Assembly (NCBI GenBank): GCA_947440715.1
Contig: CANETI010000137.1
Coordinates: forward strand, 1-6,910
Direction of reading: 5' to 3'
Length of the DNA: 6,910 nt
Source: Planctomycetota bacterium
GTDB taxonomy: Bacteria > Planctomycetota > UBA11346
Shown: in pieces, positions 6,793 to 6,910 of the stretch
Layout of the letters: each line of letters opens with the position of its first letter
How positions within the stretch are numbered: the stretch's first letter is position 1
Notes under the pieces: model-generated
The model's database searches: none
What the model was told of the DNA's origin: nothing
Seen by the model: the letters and a program-made list of their open reading frames with translations, nothing else
Translations under genes and position numbers: made by a program

Positions 6793-6910
6793 GTGGAGCA
6801 GTGGTCGTTATTCGTCGCCGCTTTCGTGCAGTCGGTCGCGCAAGCTGCACCGTACGTGGTGATCGGTTACGTCATCGCTGCGGTGGTTCGCGAATATGTC
6901 ACCGTGGCGG
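6793..6910 (+). CDS. Probable permease of the YraQ/ArsP (DUF318) type, N-terminal fragment
   Basis: Thirty-nine codons are visible before the window ends. The proposed start is GTG 6793, giving M-E-Q-W, then a hydrophobic helix (LFVAAFVQSV), then AAPYVVIGYVIAAVV (residues 18-32). A first helix followed by a Pro in an AxPY/F motif and a Gly-containing second helix is typical of the N-terminus of YraQ/ArsP-like permeases (PF03773). These are inner-membrane proteins, some of which export organoarsenicals while most have unknown substrates. The gene diverges from the DUF1592 unit. The frame stays open upstream to the TGA at 6610, so ATG 6715 or ATG 6616 are possible longer starts. Those N-termini are polar and Arg-rich and look less like protein. 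The family call is tentative because so little is present. Confidence 0.6.
   Translation, partial: MEQWSLFVAAFVQSVAQAAPYVVIGYVIAAVVREYVTVA

Noticed and set aside
1..6910. Mobile elements, CRISPR arrays, tRNA or rRNA genes
   Set aside because: By eye there are no transposase-like frames, terminal inverted repeats, regularly spaced direct repeats or tRNA-like cloverleaf arms.

Overview
The window reads as chromosomal DNA of a Gram-negative bacterium, most likely from the Planctomycetota-Verrucomicrobiota-Chlamydiota group. The argument is family distribution: a two-haem DUF1592-type cytochrome next to a DUF1552 protein is a hallmark pairing of Planctomycetota and Verrucomicrobiota (also seen in some Acidobacteriota and myxobacteria). 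The linked Omp85 barrel and TamB-like tail require an outer membrane. The phylum assignment is an inference; no rRNA or other marker gene is present.

Layout. (1) Positions 1-2194, plus strand: the last codons of a probable TamB-like gene overlap by four bases (ATGA) with a complete TamA/BamA-type Omp85 gene, forming an envelope-biogenesis pair. (2) Positions 2195-2262: a short gap between convergent genes, with no convincing terminator. (3) Positions 2263-6537, minus strand: a tight three-gene unit transcribed from right to left. It encodes an exported two-haem DUF1592-family protein, then after 2 bp a DUF1552 protein with a Tat-type leader, then after 22 bp a seven-repeat Asp-box beta-propeller without a signal peptide. 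(4) Positions 6538-6910: a divergent intergenic region, a possible 51-residue membrane peptide, and the first 39 codons of a probable YraQ/ArsP-type permease that runs off the window and starts at a GTG with a good Shine-Dalgarno sequence.

How the parts work together. The first pair probably serves protein or lipid transport between the inner and outer membranes, as TamA-TamB do. The minus-strand unit is a redox-flavoured exported module of unknown substrate: the DUF1592 protein carries two CxxCH haem sites, and the DUF1552 partner is a Tat candidate whose usual HxxSHH motif is altered to HxxEHQ. The propeller is the least expected member and the best lead for new biology. No mobile elements, CRISPR arrays, tRNA or rRNA genes were seen.
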